Source: Halothiobacillus neapolitanus c2 (GTDB lineage: Bacteria > Pseudomonadota > Gammaproteobacteria > Halothiobacillales > Halothiobacillaceae). From it: a stretch of DNA of 64,000 bases. Under the pieces are notes generated by a model. The model was not told where the DNA came from. It was given only the letters and a program-made list of their open reading frames with translations, and did no database searches. The stretch's first letter is position 1. Every line of letters starts with the position of its first letter. This document shows positions 37,547 to 50,572 of the stretch, piece by piece. The stretch is from NCBI RefSeq assembly GCF_000024765.1, contig NC_013422.1, positions 2,297,501 to 2,361,500 of the forward strand, read 5' to 3'. The translations under genes were made by a program, and so were the position numbers.

Positions 37547-38467
37547 TCAGGACGCGAGCTGAATATCTTTGAGCGTCTTTAGTGCCGCCGCACGCGCCGT
37601 TTCAATGAAAGCCGCCACATAGGCCTGATCACACTCTTGCTGACGCAACGCGAGGAAAAGCGTCGTATGGATACCGCCCTCGCCCAAAGGACGCGCCACG
37701 ATACTCCCTTGCGCGAGTTCATCGACGATGGCCCAAGCAGGCAAGGCGGCCACCCCTCGGTTGCTGGCAACCCATTGAGCGATCATCACGGTCAGTTCCG
37801 AGCTGCGCGTCGCCGCCGGTTCAACGCCAGCAGGCGTGAGAAAGCGGGAAAAAATATCCAGCCGGTTACGGTTCACGGGATAGGTAATCACCGTCTCACC
37901 AGCCAGCATTTGCGGCGTAACGACTTCTTCTGCGACAAAAGGATGCTGCGGTGAGAGCGCAAGAACGACTTCATAGTGAAACAACGGAACAAAACGGATG
38001 TCGGGATCATCGATCGGGTCGGAGCTGACCACCACATCGACGAGACCACGCTTGAGGGCATCAAGCGCCTCGAAACTATGAGACAGCGATAAGTCGGTGT
38101 CGATGTTCGGCCATTGTTCACGGTAGGCATTCAAGGTGGGCAAAAGCCATGAAAAACAAGAATGGCATTCCAGCGCGATAAACAGCCGCCCCGTATCCCC
38201 GCCCGCCAACTGACGCAAGTCGCGGTCGAGGGCATCCATCAAGGGCAACATTTGCGTGGCCGCCTGCAAAAAACGCCGACCAGCGGGCGTGGGCTGCATG
38301 GGCCGCGAGCGGCGGGAAAACAGCGTCAACCCATAATAGTCCTCAATCGCACGAATCTGGTGCGACAACGCAGATTGCGTGAGATGAAGCTGTTCGGCCG
38401 CCGAGGCCAGCGAATCGCTTTCCGCAACCGCACGCAGGGTGCGCAGGTGACGGATTTCCAGAAACAT
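37547..38467 (-). CDS. metR: LysR-family regulator MetR
   Basis: Transcription factor that in other Gammaproteobacteria controls methionine and one-carbon genes in response to homocysteine. The N-terminal winged helix-turn-helix (HLRTLRAVAESDSLASAAEQ then LTQSALSHQIRAIE) is followed by an effector domain carrying the MetR-specific ALECHSCFSWLLPTL and TYPVNRNRLDIFSRFLTPAGV. Length is 306 residues. No met genes are in the window; it lies 22 bases after gor, on the same strand. Confidence 0.9.
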   Translation of the reverse strand: MFLEIRHLRTLRAVAESDSLASAAEQLHLTQSALSHQIRAIEDYYGLTLFSRRSRPMQPTPAGRRFLQAATQMLPLMDALDRDLRQLAGGDTGRLFIALECHSCFSWLLPTLNAYREQWPNIDTDLSLSHSFEALDALKRGLVDVVVSSDPIDDPDIRFVPLFHYEVVLALSPQHPFVAEEVVTPQMLAGETVITYPVNRNRLDIFSRFLTPAGVEPAATRSSELTVMIAQWVASNRGVAALPAWAIVDELAQGSIVARPLGEGGIHTTLFLALRQQECDQAYVAAFIETARAAALKTLKDIQLAS

Positions 38468-38489
38468 CAGCAGGTCCGGCTGTACGGTT

Positions 38490-39863
38490 TCACGCGGAAT
38501 CTCGCGGCGTTTTCATCGTCACCAGCTCTTCGGAAGACGTCGGGTGGATCGCGACCGTGGCATCGAATTGCGCCTTGGTCAGCCCCGCTTTAACCGCCAC
38601 GGCAAAGCCTTGCAGCATCTCGTCCGCACCGTCGCCGACCAGGTGCAGCCCCACCACGCGTTGCTCCTCGTCCACGCACACAAGCTTCATTGCGGTTTTG
38701 AACCCATGTGCCGACAGGGCATACCGCATGGGCGTGAAGCGCGTCTCAAAGATCGTGACCGCCTGATCACCGAATTCGGCACGCGCCGCCTCCTCGGTCA
38801 ACCCCACGGTGCCGATCGGCGGATGGGCGAAAACGACGGTGGGGATAGTGTTGTAATCGAGTCTGGCCTGCGCTCGGCCGTTGAACAGGCGTTCGGCCAA
38901 TTGCCGCCCCGCCGCGATGGCTACCGGTGTCAGTGGTGCCCGCCCGGTGATGTCGCCAATGGCGTACACGCCCGGCACATTGGTGTTCTGGTAGTCGTCG
39001 GTCGGGATAATGCCGTTGGGCTGGACGGTGACGCCCGCCGCGTCCAATCCGAGCGCGCGGGTATTTGGCGCCCGGCCCACGGCCCAGATGATTTCATCGA
39101 AGGGGCCGAGCTGTTCATCCGCCGCCGAGGTAATAAATTTACCCTCGGCCGTTTCGGTGAGTGCCTGTACGCGAAACGGCAGGCGCATCTCGACCCCCAG
39201 CGTGCGCAGGTTTTCGGTGGCGACTTCGCGGATCATCGAATCGAACGGCGCAATCACCGAATCGAGCATGTCGAGCAAGGTGACCTCGCTACCGAATGAT
39301 CGCAAGACACCCGCCAACTCGACGCCAATGTAACCGCCACCAATCACGGCCACGCGCGCGGGCTGGGCGGTCAGGTCGAAAAACCCATCGGAGGTGATGC
39401 CGAGTTCCTTGCCTGGCACCGGCGGCACAAACGGCACGCCACCGGTGGACAGTACGATATGCGGCGCGGTGTAGGTTTGATCGTTCACCGCGACGGTCGA
39501 GGCAGAAGTTAATACGCCTTTGCCCTGAATGACCGTGATACCCAACTCGTTTGCGTATCCGCCCCAGTAGCTGCGGATGTTATCCACAAACTGATTGCGA
39601 CCGGCGACGAGTTTGCCGAAATCGATCTGATCGTGCACCGCGGCAAACCCCCAGCCCTCGGCTTCATGCCGTGTATGCGCCATGTTGGCGGCATACCACA
39701 TGACTTTTTTCGGCACGCAGCCCAAATTCACGCAGGTGCCCCCCAAATGGGCTGGCTCAATCACGGCGACACGCTGACCGTATTGCACCGCGCGCTCCGC
39801 CACGGCCAGGCCGCCGGAGCCCCCACCCAATACAATCAGATCAAATTCTACGGCTGTGCTCAT
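38490..39863 (-). CDS. gor: Glutathione-disulfide reductase
   Basis: FAD flavoenzyme that regenerates glutathione using NADPH. FAD motif [17 protein letters not shown], redox-active disulfide [13 protein letters not shown] (near residue 41), nucleotide motif [32 protein letters not shown], and the C-terminal catalytic histidine in IHPTSSEE are all present; 457 residues. The downstream peroxiredoxin-glutaredoxin fusion, next on the same strand, would use the glutathione this enzyme reduces. Confidence 0.95.
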   Translation of the reverse strand: MSTAVEFDLIVLGGGSGGLAVAERAVQYGQRVAVIEPAHLGGTCVNLGCVPKKVMWYAANMAHTRHEAEGWGFAAVHDQIDFGKLVAGRNQFVDNIRSYWGGYANELGITVIQGKGVLTSASTVAVNDQTYTAPHIVLSTGGVPFVPPVPGKELGITSDGFFDLTAQPARVAVIGGGYIGVELAGVLRSFGSEVTLLDMLDSVIAPFDSMIREVATENLRTLGVEMRLPFRVQALTETAEGKFITSAADEQLGPFDEIIWAVGRAPNTRALGLDAAGVTVQPNGIIPTDDYQNTNVPGVYAIGDITGRAPLTPVAIAAGRQLAERLFNGRAQARLDYNTIPTVVFAHPPIGTVGLTEEAARAEFGDQAVTIFETRFTPMRYALSAHGFKTAMKLVCVDEEQRVVGLHLVGDGADEMLQGFAVAVKAGLTKAQFDATVAIHPTSSEELVTMKTPRDSA

Positions 39864-39948
39864 GATGATTTCCTATTGTTTTTCCGTCCCGTGCGCACCT
39901 AGGTGACTTACCTTGGGCAATGGGGCGGAACGATGTCGAGAGAGGCCG

Positions 39949-39978
39949 AAAACGAAACGGATGAACCTGTGTCATCCG
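39949..39978 (-). terminator. Candidate intrinsic terminator after the peroxiredoxin-glutaredoxin gene
   Basis: On the minus strand CGGATGA and TCATCCG form a perfect seven-pair stem with a seven-base loop, followed by TTTCGTTTT. Confidence 0.55.
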
Positions 39979-40031
39979 CTTGAGTTTCGGTTCAGGCTCG
40001 ATTTAGCGAACCTGAAACGCTTATTCATGGG

Positions 40032-40769
40032 TTACTGATTGGCCATTAACCACTCTGCCAGCTTGTCGCTGCCGCCGATCAGTTGGCCGTCAATGAACAC
40101 CTGCGGAACCGATTCTGAGCCGGTTGCCGCGCGCAGACCGCGCAGATTGACGTGCTCGCCGACCAGAATTTCATCAAATGCCATGCCCGCGTCGCGCAAC
40201 ATGCCTTTGGCACGGGCACAGAATGGGCAAGTGCGACGGGAGAACAGCATGACCGAATGCGGTTTGACTGCATTGGGTGCCAGCCAGTCGAGCATGGTGT
40301 CTGCATCGGAGACTTCATACGGGTCACCTTCGACATTCGGCTCGATGAACATTTTTTCGATCACGCCGTCTTTGACCAGCATGGAATAACGCCAGGAGCG
40401 CTTGCCGAACCCGAGATTCTCCTTATCGACCAGCATGCCCATGCCTTCGCTGAATTCGCCATTGCCATCCGGGATAAATCGAATGTGCTCCGCGTTTTGA
40501 TCGGCCGCCCACTCGTTCATGACGAAGGTATCGTTCACCGACAGGCAGAGAATCTCATCCACGCCGTGCTTAAAAAATACCGGCGCCAGCTCATTGAAAC
40601 GCGGCACGTGGCTCGAAGAGCAGGTCGGCGTGAATGCACCGGGCAATGAAAAAACCGCTACGGTTTTGCCTTTGAACAAATCATCGGTGGTAACGTCCAC
40701 CCATTGATTGTTTTCGCGCATACGGAATGTGACGTTTGGTACGCGTTGGCCTTCACGATTCTCGAGCAT
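40032..40769 (-). CDS. Peroxiredoxin 5-glutaredoxin fusion protein
   Basis: Glutathione-dependent peroxidase in which the peroxide-reducing and glutathione-using modules are joined. Residues about 1-160 are a Prx5-type domain with the peroxidatic cysteine in [16 protein letters not shown] (near residue 49). Residues about 170-245 are a glutaredoxin with CPFC in [14 protein letters not shown] and the glutathione-binding [14 protein letters not shown]. The architecture equals Haemophilus hybrid Prx5. AAGGAG precedes the ATG closely. gor lies downstream on the same strand, giving a self-contained peroxide defence pair. Confidence 0.94.
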   Translation of the reverse strand: MLENREGQRVPNVTFRMRENNQWVDVTTDDLFKGKTVAVFSLPGAFTPTCSSSHVPRFNELAPVFFKHGVDEILCLSVNDTFVMNEWAADQNAEHIRFIPDGNGEFSEGMGMLVDKENLGFGKRSWRYSMLVKDGVIEKMFIEPNVEGDPYEVSDADTMLDWLAPNAVKPHSVMLFSRRTCPFCARAKGMLRDAGMAFDEILVGEHVNLRGLRAATGSESVPQVFIDGQLIGGSDKLAEWLMANQ

Positions 40770-40929
40770 ATCGATCTCCTTAACGATTGGTTAGAAAAAA
40801 ACGATTCCATGATTTGATACGCAAATCATTGAACTGTGATGACAATACATCAAATGGGCACGCCGTTGAAATTGAATGTCCAGATAACTTTGATAGAAAT
40901 TGGCTATTGAAAAAACGGCGTATCTGAAT

Positions 40930-42222
40930 CTACATCAAACTGGGCGGAATCGACTCGAGCGCCCACAGCGATTCCACCGACTCGCGCGCACCAATCAATG
41001 TTGCGCCGCGCTCATCGACCAATACTTCCGCCGCTCGGCCACGGGTGTTGTAGTTCGACGCCATGGAAAAACCATAGGCACCGGCACCCAGCACCGCAAT
41101 CAAATCGCCTTGCGCGAGTGCCAAAGACCGGCCATGGCCCAGAAAATCGCCGGTTTCACACACCGGCCCGACAATCTCCCAATCTTTGGCAGCCATCACA
41201 GGATCTGGCTTGACCGCCTCAATCGCCATCACGCTGCCATAGAGCGCTGGGCGAACCAGATCATTCATCGCCGCATCGACAATGGCAAACGATTTGCCAT
41301 CAGACGGATGCGGCTTGAGGTATTCCACCCGGCTGAGCAACACGCCCGATGGCCCAACCAAAAACTTCCCCGGCTCCAACATCAAAGGCAGGTGGCGCGC
41401 AATCGGATGTCGATCGATAACCGAGGTGACGGCATCCACCCAATCGGCAGCCGATGGCGGCTGCTCATCGGTATAACGAATGCCCAAGCCGCCACCTAAA
41501 TCAAGGTGCGCCAACTCAATACCTTCCAGCACCAACGTATCGAGCAGGGCAAGCACGCGCCTGGCCGCATCGGCGAACGGCGACACATCGGTGATCTGCG
41601 AACCGATATGGCAATCGATCCCGACCGCTTTGAGATTCGCATCGCGCGCGATATGTCGATACAAAGCGGGGGCCTGCTCGATGGGCACGCCGAATTTATT
41701 ATCTTTAAGACCAGTCGAAATATACGGATGCGTCTTGGCGTCCACATCCGGATTCACCCGCAACGAAATAGGGGCGACGACACCGAGCCCGGCTGCCACC
41801 TCACTGATGCGCGCCAACTCAGCCTCGGATTCGACATTCAAGCAGCCCACGCCCGCGCGCAATGCTTGCTCGATTTCATCGCGGGTTTTGCCGACGCCGG
41901 AAAATACGATTTTCTCAGCAGCGCCGCCTGCTTTGAGCACCCGTGCCAATTCCCCGCCAGACACAATATCGAAACCCGCGCCCAACCGCGCCAGCAAGGC
42001 GAGAATAGCCAGATTGCTATTCGCCTTCACGGCATAGCAAATCCGGTGCGGACGATCACCGAACGCGGTCGTCAGTTCGGTGTAGGCCCGCTCAATGGCC
42101 GAGCGAGAATACACGTAGGTCGGCGTACCAAATTCGGCTGCTATTTGGTCGAGCGCGCATCCTTCCAAGCATAAGGTTTGGTCGGCGCTTCGGGTCAGAT
42201 GGTCGTAGGGCAATGCGGTCAT
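40930..42222 (-). CDS. lysA: Diaminopimelate decarboxylase
   Basis: PLP enzyme that makes lysine from meso-diaminopimelate. The PLP lysine is in YAVKANSNLAIL (near residue 60), the glycine-rich phosphate loop in LDLGGGLGIRY, and the active-site cysteine with CETGDFLG in the C-terminal barrel. The open frame extends to 42267, but the ATG at 42222 is one base after the stop of lptM and gives a 430-residue protein with the expected N terminus. The lptM-lysA order is typical of Gammaproteobacteria. Confidence 0.95.
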   Translation of the reverse strand: MTALPYDHLTRSADQTLCLEGCALDQIAAEFGTPTYVYSRSAIERAYTELTTAFGDRPHRICYAVKANSNLAILALLARLGAGFDIVSGGELARVLKAGGAAEKIVFSGVGKTRDEIEQALRAGVGCLNVESEAELARISEVAAGLGVVAPISLRVNPDVDAKTHPYISTGLKDNKFGVPIEQAPALYRHIARDANLKAVGIDCHIGSQITDVSPFADAARRVLALLDTLVLEGIELAHLDLGGGLGIRYTDEQPPSAADWVDAVTSVIDRHPIARHLPLMLEPGKFLVGPSGVLLSRVEYLKPHPSDGKSFAIVDAAMNDLVRPALYGSVMAIEAVKPDPVMAAKDWEIVGPVCETGDFLGHGRSLALAQGDLIAVLGAGAYGFSMASNYNTRGRAAEVLVDERGATLIGARESVESLWALESIPPSLM

Positions 42223-42223
42223 A

Positions 42224-42385
42224 TCAGGATTTACCTGCGTTTTGCGAGGCCGGGGATGCAGGCGCATCGGACGGCATAACTAAGGGGCCTTTTTGGCCGC
42301 AAGCGGTCAGAAAAAGACAGACAATACCAATCATCAGCGGCCATTTATATGGGCTGGCTTTGGCGCAAAAGCGGTGGTGATTCAT
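42224..42385 (-). CDS. lptM: LptM (YifL) small lipoprotein
   Basis: A 53-codon gene read from the minus strand: a Lys/His-containing start, the signal segment WPLMIGIVCLFLTAC with lipobox cysteine at residue 29, then the family signature CGQKGPLVMP and a Pro/Ser/Ala-rich tail ending in a TGA one base before lysA. LptM stabilises the outer-membrane LPS translocon LptDE by helping its disulfides form, which links functionally to DsbA encoded at 29 kb. No strong ribosome site is visible before the ATG at 42385; an internal ATG at codon 18 is possible but would leave a very short signal. Confidence 0.85.
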   Translation of the reverse strand: MNHHRFCAKASPYKWPLMIGIVCLFLTACGQKGPLVMPSDAPASPASQNAGKS

Positions 42386-42506
42386 AAAAAAGGGCTACTC
42401 GATGATGGCCAAATCGGGAATTCAATTAGAAGTGTGCCGATGCTCGTGTTTTTTGTCCATGCTGCCAAGTTCCACTGCACAAATGCAAAGGACTCTTCGA
42501 GCCGGC

Positions 42507-42649
42507 AAATCCGCCCGGCCTCTTTTTTCAAAGGGGGTGAATCTGTCCTTTTTCGAGTAAGTGCGGCCCCCTATGGTAACAAAGGGGCGAAGCGCACTTA
42601 TTTTGCAAGTGCGCCTCCCCCTTTGTAAAAGGGGGAACGAGGGGGATTT
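42507..42649. mobile_element. MITE-like palindromic repeat element
   Basis: A 143-bp non-coding segment bounded by imperfect inverted ends: AAATCC with CAAAGGGGG on the left, and their counterparts CCCCCTTTG and GGATTT on the right. Inside are nested perfect stems: AAGTGCG (42559-42565) with CGCACTT (42593-42599), the same CGCACTT with AAGTGCG (42607-42613), and CCCCCTTT (42617-42624) with AAAGGGGG (42628-42635). There is no transposase and no coding frame I would support. It resembles widespread non-autonomous palindromic elements; a target-site duplication was not identified. Confidence 0.6.
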
Positions 42650-42680
42650 ACGAGGACTCCGTGGATGCGAATTCCTTGGC

Positions 42681-44939
<2,259 letters not shown>

Positions 44940-44983
44940 TCAATCAAGCCAATTAATTTTTTCGCTCAGTTTGATAGTTTTTA

Positions 44984-46276
44984 TCAATCATTTTTCCGCT
45001 GCAATACGCAAAAGAAAAATCCGTCGGATCCCTGAATGTCTGGCCGAATCCGCGCCATTCCAGCTACTACAGTGAGTGCATGCGTCATCCCTGCGGGGAG
45101 TTCGGCAACGCGCCAATCCGGATGGCGCGCCAAAAAGGACGCGATCTGCATCTCGTTCTCTTCACGCCAGAGGCTGCAGGTGGCGTAGATCAGCAGGCCA
45201 TCGGTTTTCGTCAACCGCACACCATCATCGAGTAGTTGCGCCTGCGTGGCGCACAAGGCCTCCAGATCAGGCGGAATCTGACGCAACTCGGGATGGCGAC
45301 GCCACGTACCCGAACCCGAACACGGCGCGTCGATTAGCACCCGATCAAACGGCCCGCGCCGTTGCAGCTCCGGGTCGGCGCTGTCCGCAATGGGCTGACA
45401 CTCGATGTTGCGCCAACCCGCCCGCGCACTGCGTTCCGGCAAGCGCGCGAGGCGCTCGGCTTCGGTATCGCAAGCCAAGACATGTCCCTGCTCGCCAACA
45501 GCTTCGGCCAAGCCCAAAGACTTGCCGCCCGCACCGGCACACAGATCCAACACGTGCTGCCCTGATTGCGCCTGACATGCTTCGACAATCCACTGACTGC
45601 CGGCATCCTGAATTTCAAACGCACCGGCGTGATACGCATCCAGGGACGTGAGCGGCTTGTTGTCACTCAGCCTCAGGCCGTTGGGCAACCCCGGGATCGG
45701 CGTACTCTCCAATCCCAAGGCGAGCAGCGTTTCCGCCAGTGCGCGGGGTTCGGTTACGGCCGAATTGACGCGAATATCGACTGGCGCCCGAGCAAGAAGC
45801 GCTTTTGCAACCGCCGCCGCATCGCTGCCAAAGGCCGCTTCCAACCGTGCCATATCCTCATCACGCAAACCAAAACGCTTCGCCGGACTGCTGCGGGCGA
45901 TCCGTTCGACCATATCAATCTGCGGTCTGGCAACCACCCCCGTCAATTCGGCCAGGGTCTCATCCAGCAATCCGGCCAGATGAACCGCCATGCCCACGCG
46001 CCCTAGCGCCGAAGCAACCTCGCCGGGCGGCACCCCCAGCAATTCATCCAATAGCCGCCAGTGCCGCAGGACAAAAAACACCAGGGTTTGCAGTTGCGCC
46101 CGGTCGCGTTTGCCCATTTGTCGCTCGGCACGAAAGCAATGCTGCAATGCGCGATCACTCGGTACGCCATCCGACAAAATCACATCGAGAACGGCGGCCG
46201 CACGCTGAATCTGTTGTGGGAAAACGCGGGGCACCGGCAGTTCCGGTTTGGGTAATGTAAACAGTTGATCTGGCAT
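44984..46276 (-). CDS. RsmB/NOP-family RNA (cytosine-C5) methyltransferase
   Basis: SAM-dependent enzyme of the m5C family, modifying rRNA or tRNA. An N-terminal NusB-like helical region (residues about 20-130) precedes the Rossmann methyltransferase: SAM site VLDLCAGAGGKSLGLAEA, motif IV IDAPCSGSGTWRRHPELR, and the catalytic cysteine motif YATCSLWREENEMQI. The overall length and layout resemble RsmB, but several paralogues share them, so I leave the gene unnamed. The ATG at 46276 has AAGG five bases upstream and is preferred over 46288. It diverges from the esterase gene. Confidence 0.85.
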   Translation of the reverse strand: MPDQLFTLPKPELPVPRVFPQQIQRAAAVLDVILSDGVPSDRALQHCFRAERQMGKRDRAQLQTLVFFVLRHWRLLDELLGVPPGEVASALGRVGMAVHLAGLLDETLAELTGVVARPQIDMVERIARSSPAKRFGLRDEDMARLEAAFGSDAAAVAKALLARAPVDIRVNSAVTEPRALAETLLALGLESTPIPGLPNGLRLSDNKPLTSLDAYHAGAFEIQDAGSQWIVEACQAQSGQHVLDLCAGAGGKSLGLAEAVGEQGHVLACDTEAERLARLPERSARAGWRNIECQPIADSADPELQRRGPFDRVLIDAPCSGSGTWRRHPELRQIPPDLEALCATQAQLLDDGVRLTKTDGLLIYATCSLWREENEMQIASFLARHPDWRVAELPAGMTHALTVVAGMARIRPDIQGSDGFFFCVLQRKND

Positions 46277-46471
46277 GGTGGCCTTCATTGAATGAGTAAT
46301 GGTGTGTGGATCGGGGCGTGCCTGCGCGTTCGGCAGGGCCGCAGACAGATGTTAATATGGCTTCAAGCACAGGGGTATTCACTGGCCTTGCCCTTGAACA
46401 CCCCCATCGCCACAACCCATGCCATGGCAAATCACCATGACTTGCAAACCTGCATCAGGAAAACGGAACGT

Positions 46472-47287
46472 ATGAAGCACTCGCCCGTCGCATTGAATTT
46501 TGAGGAATCCGGAGGTGGGTTGCCCGTCATCATTATGCACGGTTTGTTCGGCTCTCTGGCGAATTGGCGCGGTGTGGCCCGCAATCTGGCGGATACTTAT
46601 CGCGTTATCAACCTTGATCTTCGCAACCATGGCCGCTCACCCTGGGCAGACGATCTGAGTTATGAAGCCATGGCCGCCGATGTGCTGGCGCTCATGGATC
46701 GACTCGGTCTTGAGCGGGCCAAACTGCTCGGTCACTCTCTCGGCGGTAAATTGGCGATGGTACTGGCAGACCAGGCGCCGGAGCGTTTTACGCAACTGGT
46801 GGTGGTCGACATCGCCCCCAAAGCCTATCCCGCCTGGCATCAGGATGTCTTCGCGGGATTACGAGCGGTCGATCTGGATCATCTGGCATCACGAGAACAA
46901 GCGCGAAGCCAAATGGGACAATTCATCTTCGACCCGGAAGTTCGCGCCTTTCTTGCCGCCAATCTCAGCCATAACACGCAATCTGGACAGGGCGCATGGC
47001 GCTGGCGGTTCAATCTGGACGTGTTGCAGCAGTCTTATCTGGAAACGTCACAAATGCCCGACCTACAGGGATTTTTCTGCGGGCCGGCTCTATTTGTCCG
47101 TGGCGCCGGCTCCGCCTACATCGAGCCGGACGATCGCTCGATCATCATCCGAGACTTTCCCGGCGGCTGCATACACACCCTCAAGAAAGCCAAACACTGG
47201 CCACATGTCGAAGACCCGCAGGGCTTCATGAACGCCATACGACACTTCTTTATTGACGGCTGCAAAGGAATCAATAAAACATCCTGA
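46472..47287 (+). CDS. Alpha/beta hydrolase, YbfF-like esterase
   Basis: Single-domain hydrolase with HGLFGSLANWRGVARNLAD (oxyanion side), LDLRNHGRSPW, nucleophile GHSLGGKLAM (Ser near residue 91) and the terminal histidine in KKAKHWPHVEDPQGF, matching E. coli YbfF and related acyl-CoA or short-chain esterases. The physiological substrate is unknown. The frame reaches back to 46292, but the ATG at 46472 begins the conserved fold and gives 271 residues. No terminator is visible before the gene-poor region that follows. Confidence 0.85.
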   Translation: MKHSPVALNFEESGGGLPVIIMHGLFGSLANWRGVARNLADTYRVINLDLRNHGRSPWADDLSYEAMAADVLALMDRLGLERAKLLGHSLGGKLAMVLADQAPERFTQLVVVDIAPKAYPAWHQDVFAGLRAVDLDHLASREQARSQMGQFIFDPEVRAFLAANLSHNTQSGQGAWRWRFNLDVLQQSYLETSQMPDLQGFFCGPALFVRGAGSAYIEPDDRSIIIRDFPGGCIHTLKKAKHWPHVEDPQGFMNAIRHFFIDGCKGINKTS

Positions 47288-47445
47288 AATAAATTCTCTA
47301 AAAAATAAGGACATGTAGACTAATTCGCCATCTATCTCATGTCCGCCATGCACAATAAAGTGGATTCCGCCCTCATCTTTTACACGCAGTGCATTCAGAA
47401 ATCCGGCCTCAAATTCGAGCAAACCTATTCTAGCGCCACTCCTGA

Positions 47446-47461
47446 GTAGGAAAATTCCTAC
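47446..47461 (+). promoter_or_regulatory. GacA/UvrY-like box upstream of the GGA-rich RNA
   Basis: GTAGG-AAAATT-CCTAC is a perfect five-base inverted repeat with a six-base spacer, the same geometry as the GacA box (GTAAG-N6-CTTAC) found upstream of rsmY/rsmZ/csrB genes. It stands about 130-180 bases before the start of the dense GGA region, a distance typical of these upstream activating sites. No GacA homologue is in the window. Confidence 0.5.
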
Positions 47462-47580
47462 AAAATAAATCGTAAAATCTGACGGAACTCTGCTCGATTC
47501 CCACTATGACCCGTCACAATCCTTCGGCATGATGCACCTGTGTTTAGTACACAGCGGGCAGGAAGCCCCATCGCCTTGAT

Positions 47581-48105
47581 CAAGGATTGATTAAGGCGCT
47601 TACCGGAAAGGATTCGATACTGCTCACGGAAGAGTAGCGAAGGTATGCATGAAAACCTGGCGGATGGATTCGCCTCGGACGTCACATCAGGACGATGGGA
47701 CACACAGCCCAGGATGGGCTACCCAAGGATGAATCAGGCAAGGATGGAATACACGGAAGACAGTACTCGGAACCGAATGGAATCGGCACCCCAAGGAAGA
47801 CCTCTAAGGAAGACCTCTAGGTACGACCATTAGGGACACCCCTCAAGGATGACAATTGGGGACAAATTCACAGGATGAATGATTAGGATCATCGGCAAGG
47901 AAAGTCCGGCAAGGACGATTCAGGATCATGAATTGAACCGTCGCTCATGACGAGCGCCATGAGCCAGGATTGCTCTGCTAGATCGAGACTCATGCGTAAG
48001 AGTTCGGTCGCCCACAGAAGGGCTGTGCTTTTCCACCAAAAAACCCATGACGGGGGAAATCAGGATCGAACCGCAGGATGGGTTCCATGCCACTGGATGG
48101 CATTT
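47581..48105 (+). ncRNA. CsrB/RsmZ-like CsrA-sequestering small RNA (candidate)
   Basis: No convincing gene covers this stretch. On the plus strand it has about 30 GGA triplets, roughly 17 of them AGGA, as AAGGATG, CAGGATG, AGGGACA and AAGGAAG. Several sit in perfect hairpin loops: AGCCC-AGGAT-GGGCT (47706-47720), ATTCA-CAGGA-TGAAT (47866-47880), ATTCA-GGATCA-TGAAT (47918-47933), GAACC-loop-GGTTC with CAGGAT in the loop (48068-48085) and ATGCCA-CTGGA-TGGCAT (48087-48103). This is the hallmark of CsrB, CsrC and RsmZ, which bind many CsrA dimers and free target mRNAs. Transcript ends are uncertain: I found no clear promoter hexamers and only a weak hairpin with four Ts near 48011-48033, so the RNA may end there or run on toward queA. 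Confidence 0.72.
47793..47818 (+). repeat. 13-bp tandem duplication inside the GGA-rich RNA
   Basis: aaggaagacctct is repeated without a gap (47793-47805 and 47806-47818), duplicating one AGGA site. Confidence 0.9.
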
Positions 48106-48212
48106 CTCACGAAAGCCGCTTACCAGCGCACACTGTTTATGAACTTACTTCTCATCGGTCTTTTTTGAACCGATTGCTGCCGTCCATCGCCCCCTGATAG
48201 ACTGCGCGCGCC

Positions 48213-50430
<2,218 letters not shown>

Positions 50431-50449
50431 AATCAGCCCACCAACCGAG

Positions 50450-50470
50450 GTTCCCTAAAATGCAGGGAAC
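50450..50470 (+). promoter_or_regulatory. Inverted repeat between tgt and yajC
   Basis: GTTCCCT and AGGGAAC form a perfect seven-pair hairpin with a seven-base loop, 20 bases after the tgt stop. No T-tract follows, so it is more likely an mRNA-processing or regulatory structure than a terminator. Confidence 0.4.
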
Positions 50471-50572
50471 TTGACCGCGCTGTGGCATACTAATGTGCGT
50501 TTTTTCGCGGAGCCGCTACCCCGGCATCCATTGTTTGAACTCATTTTCAAAAGATGTAAGGAATTCCGAGCC

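Noticed and set aside
42293-42628. 111-codon plus-strand frame between lysA and katG
   Set aside because: It lies antisense to lptM and runs into the palindromic element; its sequence has no protein-like features.
42386-42680. Lysine riboswitch upstream of lysA
   Set aside because: The upstream DNA is taken by lptM and the palindromic element; no L-box-like architecture is visible.
47645-48168. Two plus-strand frames of 62 and 73 codons within the GGA-rich region
   Set aside because: Their composition is set by the repeated AGGAT/GGAAG motifs and hairpins; neither has a ribosome site with a plausible protein, and the RNA explanation fits better.
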